DNA of 64,000 bases from Paludibacteraceae bacterium (GCA_017551675.1 JAFZLC010000040.1:1-64000); one strand, 5' to 3'. Shown: positions 18,389 through 29,900, counted from the stretch's first letter. The notes: a model not told the origin generated them from the sequence alone. Numbers and translations: made by a program.

Positions 18389-19909
18389 ATGTCTTCAAAC
18401 GAAAGATTTATAGAGTTGAATCGAATAGCGGAAGCTGGTGATGCAGCTCGTATCGAAAAGCAACATAAAGCTGGCAAATTAACAGCCAGAGAACGTATTG
18501 CGATCCTTTTAGACAAGGGAACATTCGTCGAAATAGACAAGTTTGTCATCCATCAATGTCACAACTTTGGTTTGGACAAGCAACAACTAGCCGGAGACGG
18601 TATCGTTGGTGGATACGGAAAAATAGATGGTAGATTAGTTTACGTATATGCTTATGACTTCACCGTGTTTGGTGGTTCACTAAGCAGAACGAATGCAAAC
18701 AAAATCGTCAAGTTACAAAAATTAGCATTAAAGATGGGTGCGCCTATCATTGCGCTAAACGACTCTGGAGGTGCTCGTATCCAAGAGGGCGTTTCTAGTT
18801 TGGCTGGATATGGCGACATCTTCTATCAAAACACCATCGCTTCTGGTGTGATACCTCAGATATCTGTTATCTTAGGTCCTTGTGCAGGAGGTGCTTGCTA
18901 CTCCCCTGCTCTAACCGACTTTATCTTCATGGTAAAAGAACATAGTCACATGTTCGTAACCGGACCAGAAGTTGTTAAGACCGTCACTCATGAAGAGGTA
19001 GACAAAGAGGAATTGGGTGGTGCTTCAGTTCACAACTCAACAAGTGGAGTGGCTCACTTCATGGGAGAGAACGAAGAAGACACACTGATGATGGTTCGTG
19101 AGTTGTTGGCATTCTTACCATCCAACAACATGGACGACACCCCTCAAGCTCCTTATTCTTCAAGCATGGAACCTTCAGGTGCTGATTTGGATAATTTCAT
19201 TCCAACAGATCCAAGTAAGCCATACGATATGAAAGAGTTGGTGGAAAGTGTAGTTGATGGTGGTTATTTCTTTGAAATCCAAGAGAACTTCGCGCCAAGC
19301 ATATTGGTTGGTTTTGCCAGAATAGAAGGTAAAGTAGTTGGAATTGTAGCTAACCAACCTGCATTCCAAGCTGGTGTGTTGGACATCGACACATCTGACA
19401 AAGCTGCTCGTTTCATTCGTTTCTGCGACTGCTTCAGTATTCCTATTGTATCATTCGTGGATGTACCTGGATTCCTTCCTGGTTGCACACAAGAACACGG
19501 AGGTATCATCCGCCACGGAGCTAAAATCGTCTACGCTTATGTAGAAGCAACAGTGCCTAAGATTACTGTTATCACAAGAAAGGCATACGGAGGAGCTTAC
19601 ATCGTTATGTCAAGTAAGCACACAGGTGCAGATGTAAACTTTGCTTATCCAAATGCAGAAATCGCCGTAATGGGTCAAGACGGAGCTGTCAACATTCTTT
19701 ACAAGAAAGTAAGCGACGAAGAAAAAGAAAAAGCAAGAAAGGAATATGAAGAGAAATTCTCTAATCCTTATCGTGCAGCTGAATTAGGTTATATTGATGA
19801 AATCATATTGCCATCTCAAACAAGAGAGAAATTGATTCAGGCGTTGGATATGACGCACACAAAAATTCGTGCAAATCCAGCCAAGAAACATGGAAATATA
19901 CCTTTGTAA
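18389..19909 (+). CDS. Acyl-CoA carboxylase carboxyltransferase subunit (propionyl-/methylmalonyl-CoA type)
   Basis: A 506-residue crotonase-fold carboxyltransferase transferring CO2 from biotin to an acyl-CoA. Both halves are visible: the N half with NDSGGARIQEGVSSLAGYG and GPCAGGACYSPALTDF, and the C half with FVDVPGFLPGCTQEHGGIIRHGAK and RKAYGGAYIVMSSK. The single-chain N+C form and the GNIPL C terminus are typical of PccB/MmdA. It could serve propionyl-CoA carboxylation or methylmalonyl-CoA decarboxylation in the propionate route; no membrane decarboxylase subunits are nearby, which favours carboxylation. Confidence 0.92.
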   Translation: MSSNERFIELNRIAEAGDAARIEKQHKAGKLTARERIAILLDKGTFVEIDKFVIHQCHNFGLDKQQLAGDGIVGGYGKIDGRLVYVYAYDFTVFGGSLSRTNANKIVKLQKLALKMGAPIIALNDSGGARIQEGVSSLAGYGDIFYQNTIASGVIPQISVILGPCAGGACYSPALTDFIFMVKEHSHMFVTGPEVVKTVTHEEVDKEELGGASVHNSTSGVAHFMGENEEDTLMMVRELLAFLPSNNMDDTPQAPYSSSMEPSGADLDNFIPTDPSKPYDMKELVESVVDGGYFFEIQENFAPSILVGFARIEGKVVGIVANQPAFQAGVLDIDTSDKAARFIRFCDCFSIPIVSFVDVPGFLPGCTQEHGGIIRHGAKIVYAYVEATVPKITVITRKAYGGAYIVMSSKHTGADVNFAYPNAEIAVMGQDGAVNILYKKVSDEEKEKARKEYEEKFSNPYRAAELGYIDEIILPSQTREKLIQALDMTHTKIRANPAKKHGNIPL

Positions 19910-20296
19910 TTATTCAAAGAGAAAAGCAAACAGGGAAATCGAATTTCGTTTCCCTGTTTTTTTTGTGTTGAAAAATATTTTCGTGGAATTGGTCGATTTA
20001 ATCAGACTGATTTCATACAGAGGCATTGCATACACATTTCTTCAACTTCCCCATTGATAAACAACAAGATATAAAATAGGGCATATCACCACGGGAGATT
20101 ATGTAATTCATTTCACTTATTATTTTTTTCTAAAACAATCCATTTGCAAAGTAAAATCGATGAGTTTTTCTGCAAAAACACGCAATAAAATGTGTGTTTT
20201 TGTTCGATAACAAAAAAAAATTACATAAATTAGCACCCAAAATAAAAAAGAGAAGAAAATTAAACTAACATTAGTATAAATTTAAATTAGTATTTT
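19910..20296. other. Intergenic region between carboxylase operon and T9SS gene
   Basis: It begins with the carboxylase terminator. A second inverted repeat, CAAAAACAC (20173-20181) with GTGTTTTTG (20194-20202), precedes a TAAATTAG box near 20225-20235 that may be the promoter of the next gene. No gene is seen in the middle stretch. Confidence 0.4.
19929..19964 (+). terminator. Intrinsic terminator of the acyl-CoA carboxylase operon
   Basis: A 10-bp stem (19929-19938 AACAGGGAAA with 19949-19958) with a 10-nt loop followed by at least six Ts. Confidence 0.85.
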
Positions 20297-21706
20297 ATGA
20301 AAAAAGTAAGTTTACTCGCATTCGCAGGACTCTTGTCTATGAGTTCTTTCGCTGATCCTTTTTACATTGTAAAGGACGGACAACTGCAAGATGGTTACTC
20401 TATTAACATGGCAGATGGTGGTGACATTATGGAATTTGGCGTTGCTGCTCCAGATGGAGCTATTGCAGCTAAATACACACATAAAGACCAATACAAAGAC
20501 ATCTATTTCGATTGTACAAAAAATCCTATCAACACTCATGAGGCATGGTATATGGTAATTGAATATATGTTGCCAGAAAGTGCTTGTGACCAATCAGAAG
20601 ACGGTCTTTTGTTCAACGCTATCACTACTGAAAACGGTGCAAAGAAGACTATGTTCCGTGCAGGTTTGTTCGCTGGTGATTATGCAGCAAGATCAGGAAA
20701 CGAAGATTTAGCAGTAGACAAAGCTGATGCTAACATCCTTTGGGATGGAACTCTTCACGCAGTAGCAAACGTATGGAAATCAGAAGGAAGATTGGTTTAC
20801 TTGAACCCACAAACTCCTACAATTGATCAAATTGGTTTCTCTTATTGTCGTGATTTGAAAGCAAATGTTGTTGAAGATCCTGTCTACATCAAGACAATTG
20901 CTTTCTTGCCTTACGGAGAGTGCTACAGACCAATCTACGCTGAGAACTTCGAGCCAAATCAAGGTTTGATTGATCCATGGGTTAACGGAAACATGACTAA
21001 TGTTCCTGTTGAATTCACAACTGGAGGTTATTTAGTTGAAGGTAATGGAGAACAATCAAGAGAGTGGACAATGAACCTTGATCCAAAAGAGGTATACTTG
21101 GATTATGAAATGCTTCACCAATTGTATGTTCACGGAACAAAAGCTTCTGAAATCAAGAACATCGAATTAGGTGCTAACGCAAACGGTAAATTGGTTGCTA
21201 ACGCATTGGTTAAATACAAATGGGTTGATGAAGCAACTTCCGCACCTTTCTATGAAGATGTAGACAACCAAGGTCTTGGCGCATGGGCTATCTTCAACGA
21301 CGAAGCTAACACAACAGTTAAATTGTTCGGTGAAGGAACAAACATTCCTGCAGAATGGACAGAGTTAGAGAACGAAATCACTATCCCAGAGGGTGCAACT
21401 AAAGTTTCTTTGAAATTCCAATCTAACGAGAAAGATTACGGTTACGTTATCGATAACATCCAATTAGGTCTTTGTGCTCCTGCTGTTGACGTAAACGAAA
21501 TCGCTAGCGAGGCTGCTGCAGCTGCTATCTATGTAGATGGTGACATCGTTAAAGTTTATAGCGACGCTGACGCTACTATCGAAGTTTATTCTTTGACTGG
21601 TGTTAAAGTTGCTAACGAGAACATCTCTGGTTTGGCTGCTGGTTCTTACATTGCTAAGGCAAACACAGCTAACGGTGTTATCTCTCAAATCATCATCAAG
21701 AAATAA
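20297..21706 (+). CDS. Secreted protein with T9SS C-terminal sorting domain
   Basis: A 469-residue exported protein with a signal peptide ending near SSFA (residue ~19). The N half looks like beta-sandwich modules with Trp/Tyr-rich strands; residues ~285-400 resemble a carbohydrate-binding-like jelly roll (ATKVSLKFQSNEKDYGYVID). The last ~70 residues are a T9SS sorting domain: DGDIVKVYSDADATIEVYS, LTGVKV and a terminal GVISQIIIKK. No catalytic motif is recognised. Codon choice is strongly biased to a few triplets, suggesting an abundant surface protein (inference). It is monocistronic with a strong terminator. Confidence 0.85.
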   Translation: MKKVSLLAFAGLLSMSSFADPFYIVKDGQLQDGYSINMADGGDIMEFGVAAPDGAIAAKYTHKDQYKDIYFDCTKNPINTHEAWYMVIEYMLPESACDQSEDGLLFNAITTENGAKKTMFRAGLFAGDYAARSGNEDLAVDKADANILWDGTLHAVANVWKSEGRLVYLNPQTPTIDQIGFSYCRDLKANVVEDPVYIKTIAFLPYGECYRPIYAENFEPNQGLIDPWVNGNMTNVPVEFTTGGYLVEGNGEQSREWTMNLDPKEVYLDYEMLHQLYVHGTKASEIKNIELGANANGKLVANALVKYKWVDEATSAPFYEDVDNQGLGAWAIFNDEANTTVKLFGEGTNIPAEWTELENEITIPEGATKVSLKFQSNEKDYGYVIDNIQLGLCAPAVDVNEIASEAAAAAIYVDGDIVKVYSDADATIEVYSLTGVKVANENISGLAAGSYIAKANTANGVISQIIIKK

Positions 21707-21724
21707 TCTTATTTCTAGATAAAG

Positions 21725-21757
21725 AAAAGACTGGCCAATTGGTCAGTCTTTTTTTTA
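21725..21757 (+). terminator. Intrinsic terminator
   Basis: A 12-bp stem (21725-21736 with 21741-21752, one G-U pair), an AATT loop and a T-run. Confidence 0.85.
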
Positions 21758-21851
21758 TCATTATCATCTCCCATAGAACAACGTTCAATCATTTTTTTAA
21801 TTTTTTACATCAGATGTTCCTCCGAAAAGCCTTTTTTTTCATGAAAAAACA

Positions 21852-21859
21852 TATCTTTG
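21852..21859 (+). promoter_or_regulatory. -7 box upstream of the patatin-like gene
   Basis: TATCTTTG followed by C matches TAnnTTTG and leaves a leader of about 100 nt. Confidence 0.6.
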
Positions 21860-21965
21860 CGCAGGGTCTTCAATAAATTCCCCCGGAAATCATAAAATAG
21901 GGATATTTATATGCATCACATCTTAATGTAGCATATATATAATTCCTAATAAAAAGGTAACAACA

Positions 21966-24269
21966 ATGGTGAAGCGACTAAAACTCACACTGTTAATTTT
22001 TCTTCTTGTCAGTTTCATTCCCGCAGCACATGCGCAAAAGGTGGGCTTAGTGTTAAGCGGAGGTGGAGCCAAAGGATGTACGCACATAGGTGTCATTCGT
22101 GCTTTAGAAGAAAATGGAATACCTATTGATTATATAGCGGGAACTTCCATGGGAGCCATCGTGGCATCATTATATGCCATGGGCTACACACCTGATGAAA
22201 TGGAAGAACTGTTATCGTCTGAAGACTTCATCACTTGGCAAAGAGGTCAAATCACTGATAATCTAAAATTCTTTTTTAAAAGTGAAGATGAAACGCCCGA
22301 ATTTGCTGCATTCAAATTAAACATAGACGATTCTCTAAGTATAAAACCGATACTGCCTACCAGTTTTATATCTCCTGATCAGATGAATCAGGCTTGTATG
22401 TATCTTTTTTCTCAAGCCAGTACTGTATGTAAAAATAATTTCGACAGCCTATTTGTTCCATTTCGTTGTGTGGCTACCGACGTTGTCACCAAAGCACAAC
22501 ACGTGCATAGGAAAGGGGATCTCGGCGATGCCGTACGTACGTCTATGACCTTTCCTTTCGTATTCAAACCCATCAGTGTCGACAACCACCTTATGCTTGA
22601 TGGTGGAATATACAACAACTTCCCCATCGACGTGATGAAAGATGAATTAAAAGCCGACTATATTATAGGTAGCTCCGTAAGTGCCAATAGCACCACTGCC
22701 AGAGGTGATGATCCATTCGTATTGTTGGAAAATCTGATTATGCAACATACCAACTACGATCTTTCCGAACTAAACGGCAAGCACCTTCACTTTCACTATA
22801 CAGATGTCAGCCTACTCGACTTTCACAGAGCCAAAGAGCTTATTCAATATGGTTACGACAGCACAATCGCCCACATGGACGAAATAAAGGCGAAAGTGTC
22901 AAGACGCATTGACAAAGAGACTGTCAATGCAAAACGAGCTGCTTTCAATCAGAAGAAACCACCACTCGTATTCAAAAATGTGATTGTAAGAGGCGTAAAC
23001 ACGCAACAGAAAATCTACATAGAGAAGAATTTTCATAGCGATAACGAAACCTTCGATTACGAAAGTTTTAAGCACACCTATTTTAAACTTCTATCTGATA
23101 AAAAAATCGGTGAAATCATCGCCCATGCTCAATTTAATCAGCAAACGGGATACTATGACCTCATACTGGATGTCACGTTGAATGATCATTTCAAAATAGG
23201 AATCGGAGGAAACATCTCCTCCACCTCTTCCAACCAACTATACATCGGACTTAAATATTTAGGAATGCGTTATCTATCGTATGATGTTTCTCTTGATGGA
23301 CAAATCGGTGTGTTATACAAAGATGCTCATTTACAAGCGAGAATCGATTTTCCTTCTCAGCTACCATTCTGTGTGAAACTCATAGCCGACATCAATCATT
23401 TCTCCCATTCAAGCAAGCAGTACGCCTTCTTTAAGACAGATATTCCAACGGAAGCGTTCAGCACAGAATTCTACACAAAAGCCAAAATAGCCATTCCATT
23501 TTTCCTTAAAGGGGAATTCAATGCAGGTGTGGGATATGGAACCATCAAAAACACCTATCACGGTCCATACACAACCGGAGAGAATGAGTTTGATGCAACG
23601 AAGTATAATCTAGGTACAGCACTGTTCCAATTCAATCACAACTCTCTTTCCCACAAACAATTTCCAACAGGAGGAACCAAGGCGAAGATTACAGCTCAAT
23701 ATATATTCGGAAAAGGTGAAAGTGAAAAGATAGATAACATCGACAATTATTTAGTGAAAGTGAAAGAGACAAATAATAACAATTGGATTCAAGTGTCTGG
23801 ATTGATAGACCACTACTTTCCTCTTTCCAAACGCTTCACCTTAGGTTTGTTAGGAGAATCCGTCTTCTCCACCCACAAGTTAGAAGGGAATTACATGGAG
23901 ACATTGTTGATGTCACCCGCATTCACTCCCACCAAACACTCTATGATGGTGTTCAATCAAGCGTTCCGTTCTAAGATCTATTTCGCAGCAGGAGTGAAAC
24001 CCATCTACAATCTCAACAAGATTCTCCACCTTCGCTTCGAAAATTATCTGTATGTTCCCTACCGGGCCATTCAGCAAACAGCTTTGTTCTCTGCCACATA
24101 CGACGAACCATTCCAGAGATTGTATCTTATTAGTGAACTGACTGCCGTAGCCCAATTAAAATACATAACTGCAAGCGTATATGTCAATTGGTACAGTTAT
24201 CCAGAGAAAAACTTTAATGCGGGATTAAACATCGGATATCTAATCTTCCACGACAAATTAATCGAATAG
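21966..24269 (+). CDS. Patatin-like phospholipase fused to an outer-membrane beta-barrel
   Basis: A 767-residue protein with a signal peptide (cleaved after AHAQ). The patatin domain starts at once: oxyanion loop GGGAKG (residues 32-37), nucleophile Ser61 in GTSMG, and partner Asp212 in LDGG. Residues ~330-400 resemble a POTRA-like module (VFKNVIVRGVNTQQKIYIEK) and ~400-767 a BamA/TamA-type 16-strand barrel. This matches the PlpD-like type Vd autotransporter plan, found widely in Bacteroidetes. It should hydrolyse phospholipid acyl chains at or outside the outer membrane. Monocistronic by context. Confidence 0.9.
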   Translation: MVKRLKLTLLIFLLVSFIPAAHAQKVGLVLSGGGAKGCTHIGVIRALEENGIPIDYIAGTSMGAIVASLYAMGYTPDEMEELLSSEDFITWQRGQITDNLKFFFKSEDETPEFAAFKLNIDDSLSIKPILPTSFISPDQMNQACMYLFSQASTVCKNNFDSLFVPFRCVATDVVTKAQHVHRKGDLGDAVRTSMTFPFVFKPISVDNHLMLDGGIYNNFPIDVMKDELKADYIIGSSVSANSTTARGDDPFVLLENLIMQHTNYDLSELNGKHLHFHYTDVSLLDFHRAKELIQYGYDSTIAHMDEIKAKVSRRIDKETVNAKRAAFNQKKPPLVFKNVIVRGVNTQQKIYIEKNFHSDNETFDYESFKHTYFKLLSDKKIGEIIAHAQFNQQTGYYDLILDVTLNDHFKIGIGGNISSTSSNQLYIGLKYLGMRYLSYDVSLDGQIGVLYKDAHLQARIDFPSQLPFCVKLIADINHFSHSSKQYAFFKTDIPTEAFSTEFYTKAKIAIPFFLKGEFNAGVGYGTIKNTYHGPYTTGENEFDATKYNLGTALFQFNHNSLSHKQFPTGGTKAKITAQYIFGKGESEKIDNIDNYLVKVKETNNNNWIQVSGLIDHYFPLSKRFTLGLLGESVFSTHKLEGNYMETLLMSPAFTPTKHSMMVFNQAFRSKIYFAAGVKPIYNLNKILHLRFENYLYVPYRAIQQTALFSATYDEPFQRLYLISELTAVAQLKYITASVYVNWYSYPEKNFNAGLNIGYLIFHDKLIE

Positions 24270-24315
24270 AAAAGTTATTTTATTGAATTTATTTTATTGA
24301 TTAAGTGGTTTGTTG

Positions 24316-24323
24316 TATATTTG
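24316..24323 (+). promoter_or_regulatory. -7 box upstream of a lipoprotein gene
   Basis: TATATTTG matches TAnnTTTG, 39 nt before the ATG at 24363; a TTG at 24297-24299 lies upstream at a slightly short spacing. Confidence 0.55.
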
Positions 24324-24362
24324 GGAGAAATTTATAAAGTATAAATCTAATTTTTAAAAAAC

Positions 24363-25088
24363 ATGAGACGCACTCTGTTATTTTTATTACAAGTATTAAC
24401 CATTAGTTGCATCATTACATCCTGTGAAAAAGAAGAAGGAGAAGGAGGAACGGCAACCATTTTCGGTATCGTTTATAAAGTAATCGATGATGGCAAAATC
24501 ATTCAACAAGCTGATGGTTCTTATACGTTTGACAAGGACACGATTATAGCAAAAGATGAAGATGTCTATATTATCTATGGAGAGCATGACTTCGGATATG
24601 ACGACAAAACCAGCACAAGTTTCGACGGAACATATTGCTTCAAACACCTCTATGCAGGCAATTACACGTTGTTCGCATTATCTGATTATGCATCTGGAGA
24701 TAAGCAACCTACATTAGTAAATATCGAACTTACAGAAGGTAGCACATTATGTCCTCCCGACATTTATATCTACGACGGAAAAAATGTAGGAAAATGTGGA
24801 ATTGTCGGAACTGTAGAAGCTCTTTATAAAGAGTCTGGATGGATTCCAGGATTCTCTTTGCGTGTCTATGCTCAGAAAGTAGGTTCATTGGATGTCAGCG
24901 ACACAAGAGCTGATGGAAATGGAGTGTACGCATTCCCTAAATTAGATCCATACTCCACATATACCATATATGCAGAGTCTGAGCCATACAAGAACGAAGG
25001 TATAGAACCTGCTAAAATCACAGTCACAACAGGTGCTGCAGGAACTATCTTTAAGGCAGAAGAGACTATCTATGCATATATTAACTAA
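24363..25088 (+). CDS. Lipoprotein with carboxypeptidase-regulatory-like beta-sandwich domains
   Basis: A 241-residue protein with a lipobox ITSC (Cys21) followed by an acidic EKEEGEGG linker. Two beta-sandwich modules follow: residues ~27-125 and ~130-240. Each holds a G-x-Y-x-F type turn (SFDGTYCFKHLYAGNYTLFA and GNGVYAFPKLDPYSTYTIYA), the signature of CarboxypepD_reg/CNA-B-like domains. No enzymatic residues are visible; a binding or structural surface role is likely. The gene sits 75 nt before rpoD on the same strand. Confidence 0.75.
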   Translation: MRRTLLFLLQVLTISCIITSCEKEEGEGGTATIFGIVYKVIDDGKIIQQADGSYTFDKDTIIAKDEDVYIIYGEHDFGYDDKTSTSFDGTYCFKHLYAGNYTLFALSDYASGDKQPTLVNIELTEGSTLCPPDIYIYDGKNVGKCGIVGTVEALYKESGWIPGFSLRVYAQKVGSLDVSDTRADGNGVYAFPKLDPYSTYTIYAESEPYKNEGIEPAKITVTTGAAGTIFKAEETIYAYIN

Positions 25089-25163
25089 GTCAACCCTTAC
25101 CATTTTTTGAGGGAATATCACAATTGGATTTTTCGTATTCCGACAATCTGATTTGCGTAAAGA

Positions 25164-26033
25164 ATGAGACAATTAAAAATAAACAAATCCATCACCAATA
25201 GGGAAAGTGCCTCTTTAGACAAATATCTGCAAGAGATAGGTAGAGAGGAACTAGTCTCTGTTGAAGAGGAGGTGGAACTAGCCCAAAGAATAAAAAACGG
25301 AGATCAAAAGGCTTTAGAAAAACTTACTAGAGCCAATCTTCGTTTTGTCGTTTCCGTTGCAAAGCAATATCAAAATCAAGGGCTTAGTCTGCCCGACCTT
25401 ATCAACGAAGGCAATGTGGGGTTGATTAAAGCTGCTGAAAAATTCGATGAAACACGTGGCTTTAAATTCATATCTTATGCTGTATGGTGGATACGTCAAT
25501 CCATTCTTCAAGCCATTGCCGATCAGTCTCGTATTGTACGTCTTCCTCTCAACCAAGTAGGATCACTCAATAAAATAAACAAAGCCTTCTCTCAATTTGA
25601 ACAGCAAAATGAAAGAAAGCCTTCGGCTGAAGAGGTGTCTGAAATCTTAGACATTCCAACCGATAAAATCTCAGAAGCTCTGAGAGCATCAGGAAGACAC
25701 ATCTCCGTTGATGCACCTTTTGACCCAAATGACGGAGCGGACAACAGTCTGTTAGATGTCCTTGTCAATGAAGATTCTCCTCATGCAGATAAATCTCTTA
25801 TCAAAGAGTCCCTTTGCGAAGAGATTGAAAGAGCGCTCTCCACGCTATCCGAAAGAGAAAATAAAATCATAAAGATGTTCTTTGGAGTAGGAGGATATCC
25901 AGAAATGACACTGGAAGAGATTGGAATTCAATTAGACCTCACCCGAGAAAGAGTGCGTCAAGTCAAAGAAAAAGCTATTCGGAAACTTCGTCAAAACTCA
26001 CGCAGCAAAATGCTGAAGACCTATTTAGGATAA
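25164..26033 (+). CDS. rpoD: Primary RNA polymerase sigma factor, RpoD/SigA type
   Basis: A 289-residue sigma-70 factor. It has region 1.2 ([20 protein letters not shown]), region 2 ([32 protein letters not shown]), region 3 and region 4.2 ([20 protein letters not shown]). Region 1.1 is absent and the length is that of the Bacteroidetes housekeeping factor, which reads the TAnnTTTG promoters seen throughout this window. It is followed after 23 nt by the metallo-hydrolase gene. A TGATTTG stretch 14 nt before the ATG could be its own promoter, but this is uncertain. Confidence 0.95.
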   Translation: MRQLKINKSITNRESASLDKYLQEIGREELVSVEEEVELAQRIKNGDQKALEKLTRANLRFVVSVAKQYQNQGLSLPDLINEGNVGLIKAAEKFDETRGFKFISYAVWWIRQSILQAIADQSRIVRLPLNQVGSLNKINKAFSQFEQQNERKPSAEEVSEILDIPTDKISEALRASGRHISVDAPFDPNDGADNSLLDVLVNEDSPHADKSLIKESLCEEIERALSTLSERENKIIKMFFGVGGYPEMTLEEIGIQLDLTRERVRQVKEKAIRKLRQNSRSKMLKTYLG

Positions 26034-26056
26034 AGTGGTCACCCGAAAAGATTAAC

Positions 26057-26866
26057 ATGAAAATTAAAATCATCATTGAAAATACAGTATTCCAAGCCGA
26101 CGCGAAAGCTGAGTTAGGATTCTGCGCATATATAGAAACGAAGAGTCACCATAAAATACTTTTCGACACAGGACAGACAGGTCTTTTTGCTGACAATGCC
26201 AAAATCTTCGAAATACCAATAGATCAAATCGACTCGTTGGTTCTTAGTCATGGTCACTATGATCACACTGGTGGTCTTCAACGTTTTCTACAATTAAACG
26301 ATCATGCAAACATTTACGTCAAAGAAGGATATGACAGTAACAAATACAACAAAGTAGGGAAATATATTGGCCTCCCAAAGGATGTCCAAATACCACCCCA
26401 CCGCCTGCATATCGTCAAAGAGACAACAGAAATAACAGAAGGGGTGTTTATCTCACCTAAAATCACAATATTCGACCCTAACGAGACTCATTTCACTCAT
26501 CTTACCATTCGAAATGGAGAGGATTGTAAGGAAGATACTTTTGACGATGAACAATATCTAGCCATTGTCAACAAAGGAAAGTTGTCTATCATCAGTGGAT
26601 GCGCTCATCGAGGAATCGTCAACACCATCACAAGTGCCATGCAAACATTCCTTCTGCCTATTGATTTGGTAATGGGTGGATTTCATACGCTCCACGAAGA
26701 CGAGGCTACCATTCATCGATTGGCAGACAAATTAAATACACTTGAAATAAATAGAATCATAGCTTGTCATTGCACAGGCATCGACCAATATGCTCAACTC
26801 AAAAGAGAATATCACGGGGATATCAGTTACGGACATGTAGGATTAAACGTGGAAATAGACGATTAA
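26057..26866 (+). CDS. Metallo-beta-lactamase-fold hydrolase
   Basis: A 269-residue cytoplasmic protein with the dinuclear-metal motif HGHYDH at residues 65-70, a later His in SGCAHRGIVNT, Asp/His in MGGFHTLHED and a terminal ACHCTG His. These are the expected ligands of the fold. The closest family by feel is the 7,8-dihydropterin-6-methyl-aminobenzene phosphate synthase-like group annotated in anaerobes, but the substrate is not established. It probably shares the rpoD transcript. Confidence 0.87.
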   Translation: MKIKIIIENTVFQADAKAELGFCAYIETKSHHKILFDTGQTGLFADNAKIFEIPIDQIDSLVLSHGHYDHTGGLQRFLQLNDHANIYVKEGYDSNKYNKVGKYIGLPKDVQIPPHRLHIVKETTEITEGVFISPKITIFDPNETHFTHLTIRNGEDCKEDTFDDEQYLAIVNKGKLSIISGCAHRGIVNTITSAMQTFLLPIDLVMGGFHTLHEDEATIHRLADKLNTLEINRIIACHCTGIDQYAQLKREYHGDISYGHVGLNVEIDD

Positions 26867-26946
26867 ACAATAATGATTGTCCGCAAAGTATACAATAATA
26901 AGTAGCCGTTTATTTTTATATCTTATAAACCCGAAACAAGAGCGAT

Positions 26947-29900
26947 TTATTTCCCCTTCTTTTTCTTCTCTTCGTTCGCAGACTCCTCCTCGACCGTTTC
27001 TTCATCCTCTTCCTTCTTCTTAAAGACGCGCTTCAACGCTTGCCAGTAATTACGTGTCAATTCAGAGAACGAATCGAAATCTTCGCGGTAGACAATACCG
27101 ACTCCCTGTGTATATCCCGTTTGTTTGAAATATCCGTTATTCGATCGGTTAAACGCCTTCGTACGAAGTTTACCCGACTTATTCAATTTATATTCGATAT
27201 CAACATCAATGATTTGTGTATTCGACAGATTATCCTCCTCAGTAATCACATCACGATAACCGAAGTTACCATTTAAGGCCAAACGATCATTTAAGAATTG
27301 TGTGGAGAGAGCCACATCAAACTCAGTGGATGTAGTACCATCGTAAGTTGCGTTTGGTCTATAATTCAATCCAATATTCACATCCTGATTCATCTTAGAA
27401 ATCCAACTTGTCAACTGAGAGGACAATGTAGAGAATCCTACTGAAGACAAATCATTTGTTGCGACCATACCATTGTTCATCTTATCCAACGTGTAGAAAT
27501 GTCCGAATGCCAAAAGTGAAGCCACATTACGATTCATAGCCTCATCTGTATTAATGGCTGTCCTCAATCGACTTTTCACATCCTCGTCAGAATTAGGTAA
27601 TTCGATGTCAAATTTGATGGTTGGAGAATTGATGGTTCCCTTCAGGTTCAACAGACAATTGACTGCTGTTGTATTTCTACCCTTAGGCACCTCTATAATA
27701 TCACCAATCGGAGCATTCAGTCCGTATTTTGCTTTTATATTCAAATCTGCATTATAAGGGCTACCCGACCATTGAACGATACTACCCTTAATGATTTCAA
27801 ACTTTCTGGATATCACACTCTGAATGGTAAATAGATACTCTCCTTTTTCAATTTCATAACCACCATACATTTTAAAGTTGTTATCCTTTTGATTGTAGGT
27901 CATACGAAGTGCACCCGTTCCATTTCCACGAATCACATCGCCCTGTTGTTGATCCATAATCAATTGGATCTGGGCATCAGGTGTTGCCTCCATATCCAAT
28001 GTCAGTTGAATATTTGTATGCGAAGCATTCTTTTTCTCACTCAGCTGTCTCATTTTCTCTCGACGGATACGACGTTTCTCTGCCATCGACTTTTGGTCTT
28101 CATGTTGCACAAAGGTGACAAAATTACCCTCCTTAGCCGTCGTCGTACCTTCAATTGGAATTGTAAGAAGCGTATTCGGCATGGTTCTCATGACCAAGTT
28201 CATGTTTGCCACATCCTGATTTCCAGACAAACGAGCTTCTCCTTTTGCATAAACCTTTCCATAGAATGTCTCGTTATCCTCTTCCTTCGTATTCATCATC
28301 AACATGTTATCGCACTTCATATTGAAGGCATATTTCAAATTACGAAACGCATCGTGCAACAACATACCCGAGACAACACCATAATGTCCTTCTGTATCAA
28401 ACAACTGAGTCTGATTCAACTCGATAGTATGAGGTGTTAACTTAACAGAGTCACTCAATACATAGGAGGTTTTTAAGAAATCCACGCTAAACGCCATATT
28501 CTTTACAAAGACCGTTCCATCCAGACCAATATTTCCGAATTTACCATACGCCTTCAAATCACCCGTGGCTGTTCCCGTATTATTCTGAAGTACATTGTTC
28601 AAATATTTACGAAGAAACTTCAAATCAACATCTTTCAAATGTCCTCCAATAAACAAAGAGTCATTACCCAAGAAGACACCTCCATGCAATGTACTTTTCG
28701 ACAAATCTTGTTTTCCCTCTATCATAGAGAGAAGATCCACATAAAAGTCGATGCATTTTTCCTTTTCCTTCCATGAAGATTTAACCGACAAATCTCCCAA
28801 CAAGCAATCATTCAAAGCACCATCATAGACATACAAGTCGCCTTTGAAGTATGGAAGATTAAAGAGTTTGAATAAATAGACATCACCTGCCGTCACACCA
28901 TTAAATGAGATATCCTTATTAGCAATGATGTCACTAATATAACCCAAGTACAAATCACTGAAATGAATATTGATGCTATCCGACACCACAGAAGAGTTAA
29001 CACCGTTGATACACAGGAACTGAGATCCATGTTCAAACAGGAAACTATCCACCTTTATCCATTTCTTATCCAAATAGATCTTGCTATCCTTTATTTTCCA
29101 TATTGTATCATTCAGAATAACTTTTGATGGCTTAATATGGAAATCGGCTGTCACACCTTCTCCTTTTACATAATCCTTAAAATCTGCATTCAGCTCCACC
29201 TTTCCGCTATAGGTTTCTTCCACAGAATTGCTAAAGCTAAAGTCTACATTGACATTGTTATCCTTTGCATTCGAGTTGAAAGAGAGGAAATATGGATTAC
29301 GCATTTTATTTTTAGGCAAGTAGGTCGTTCTGCAAACCAGTCGTAACTGATCATACGGATTTTCGCATAAGATAACACAATCGTTCATATACGATTCTTT
29401 CTTACGCAGACGAGGAGCATCCACACGAACACGGAATTTCTCCTTCTCTTCATTCAAGAAGCCTTGAACCCTAGCCTCTTCGACAACCACAACTGGCATC
29501 GGATAGACATCATGAATAGGCTCCAAGTTTTCTACCGTAAAGTTAAAGGTGAACCGATTACTTCTACCCTCTTTTTTCACAATCGGTTTTTCTTCCTTTA
29601 AGATAGAAGGCATATATTTCTGAGCAATATTATACAATAAAGCATACAAAGATGAAAAGGAATAGGTACCCGACAATGAGCCATTCAGATAATCCGAATA
29701 GACGGATAATTTTTTCTCATTATTGGAGAGCGTCGTAGCAGACAGACTGAAATTACTAATACTCAACTCTTTATCATCTTGAGTCAGCACAACATTATCC
29801 ATAGAGAAGGAGCCTTCCAAATCATCCAAATTTTTACCAACAAAATTGGTCTCCACATTGAAAGAGACATGAGCATCTTCTGCATTCTCCAACAGATGGG

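Noticed and set aside
19869-20057. A 62-codon frame over the carboxyltransferase 3' end and terminator
   Set aside because: It reads through a clear intrinsic terminator and has no recognisable protein sequence.
27889-28440. A 183-codon open frame antisense to tamB
   Set aside because: Composition is that of a reverse-strand shadow (His/Ile/Leu-rich) and the opposite frame is a coherent TamB.
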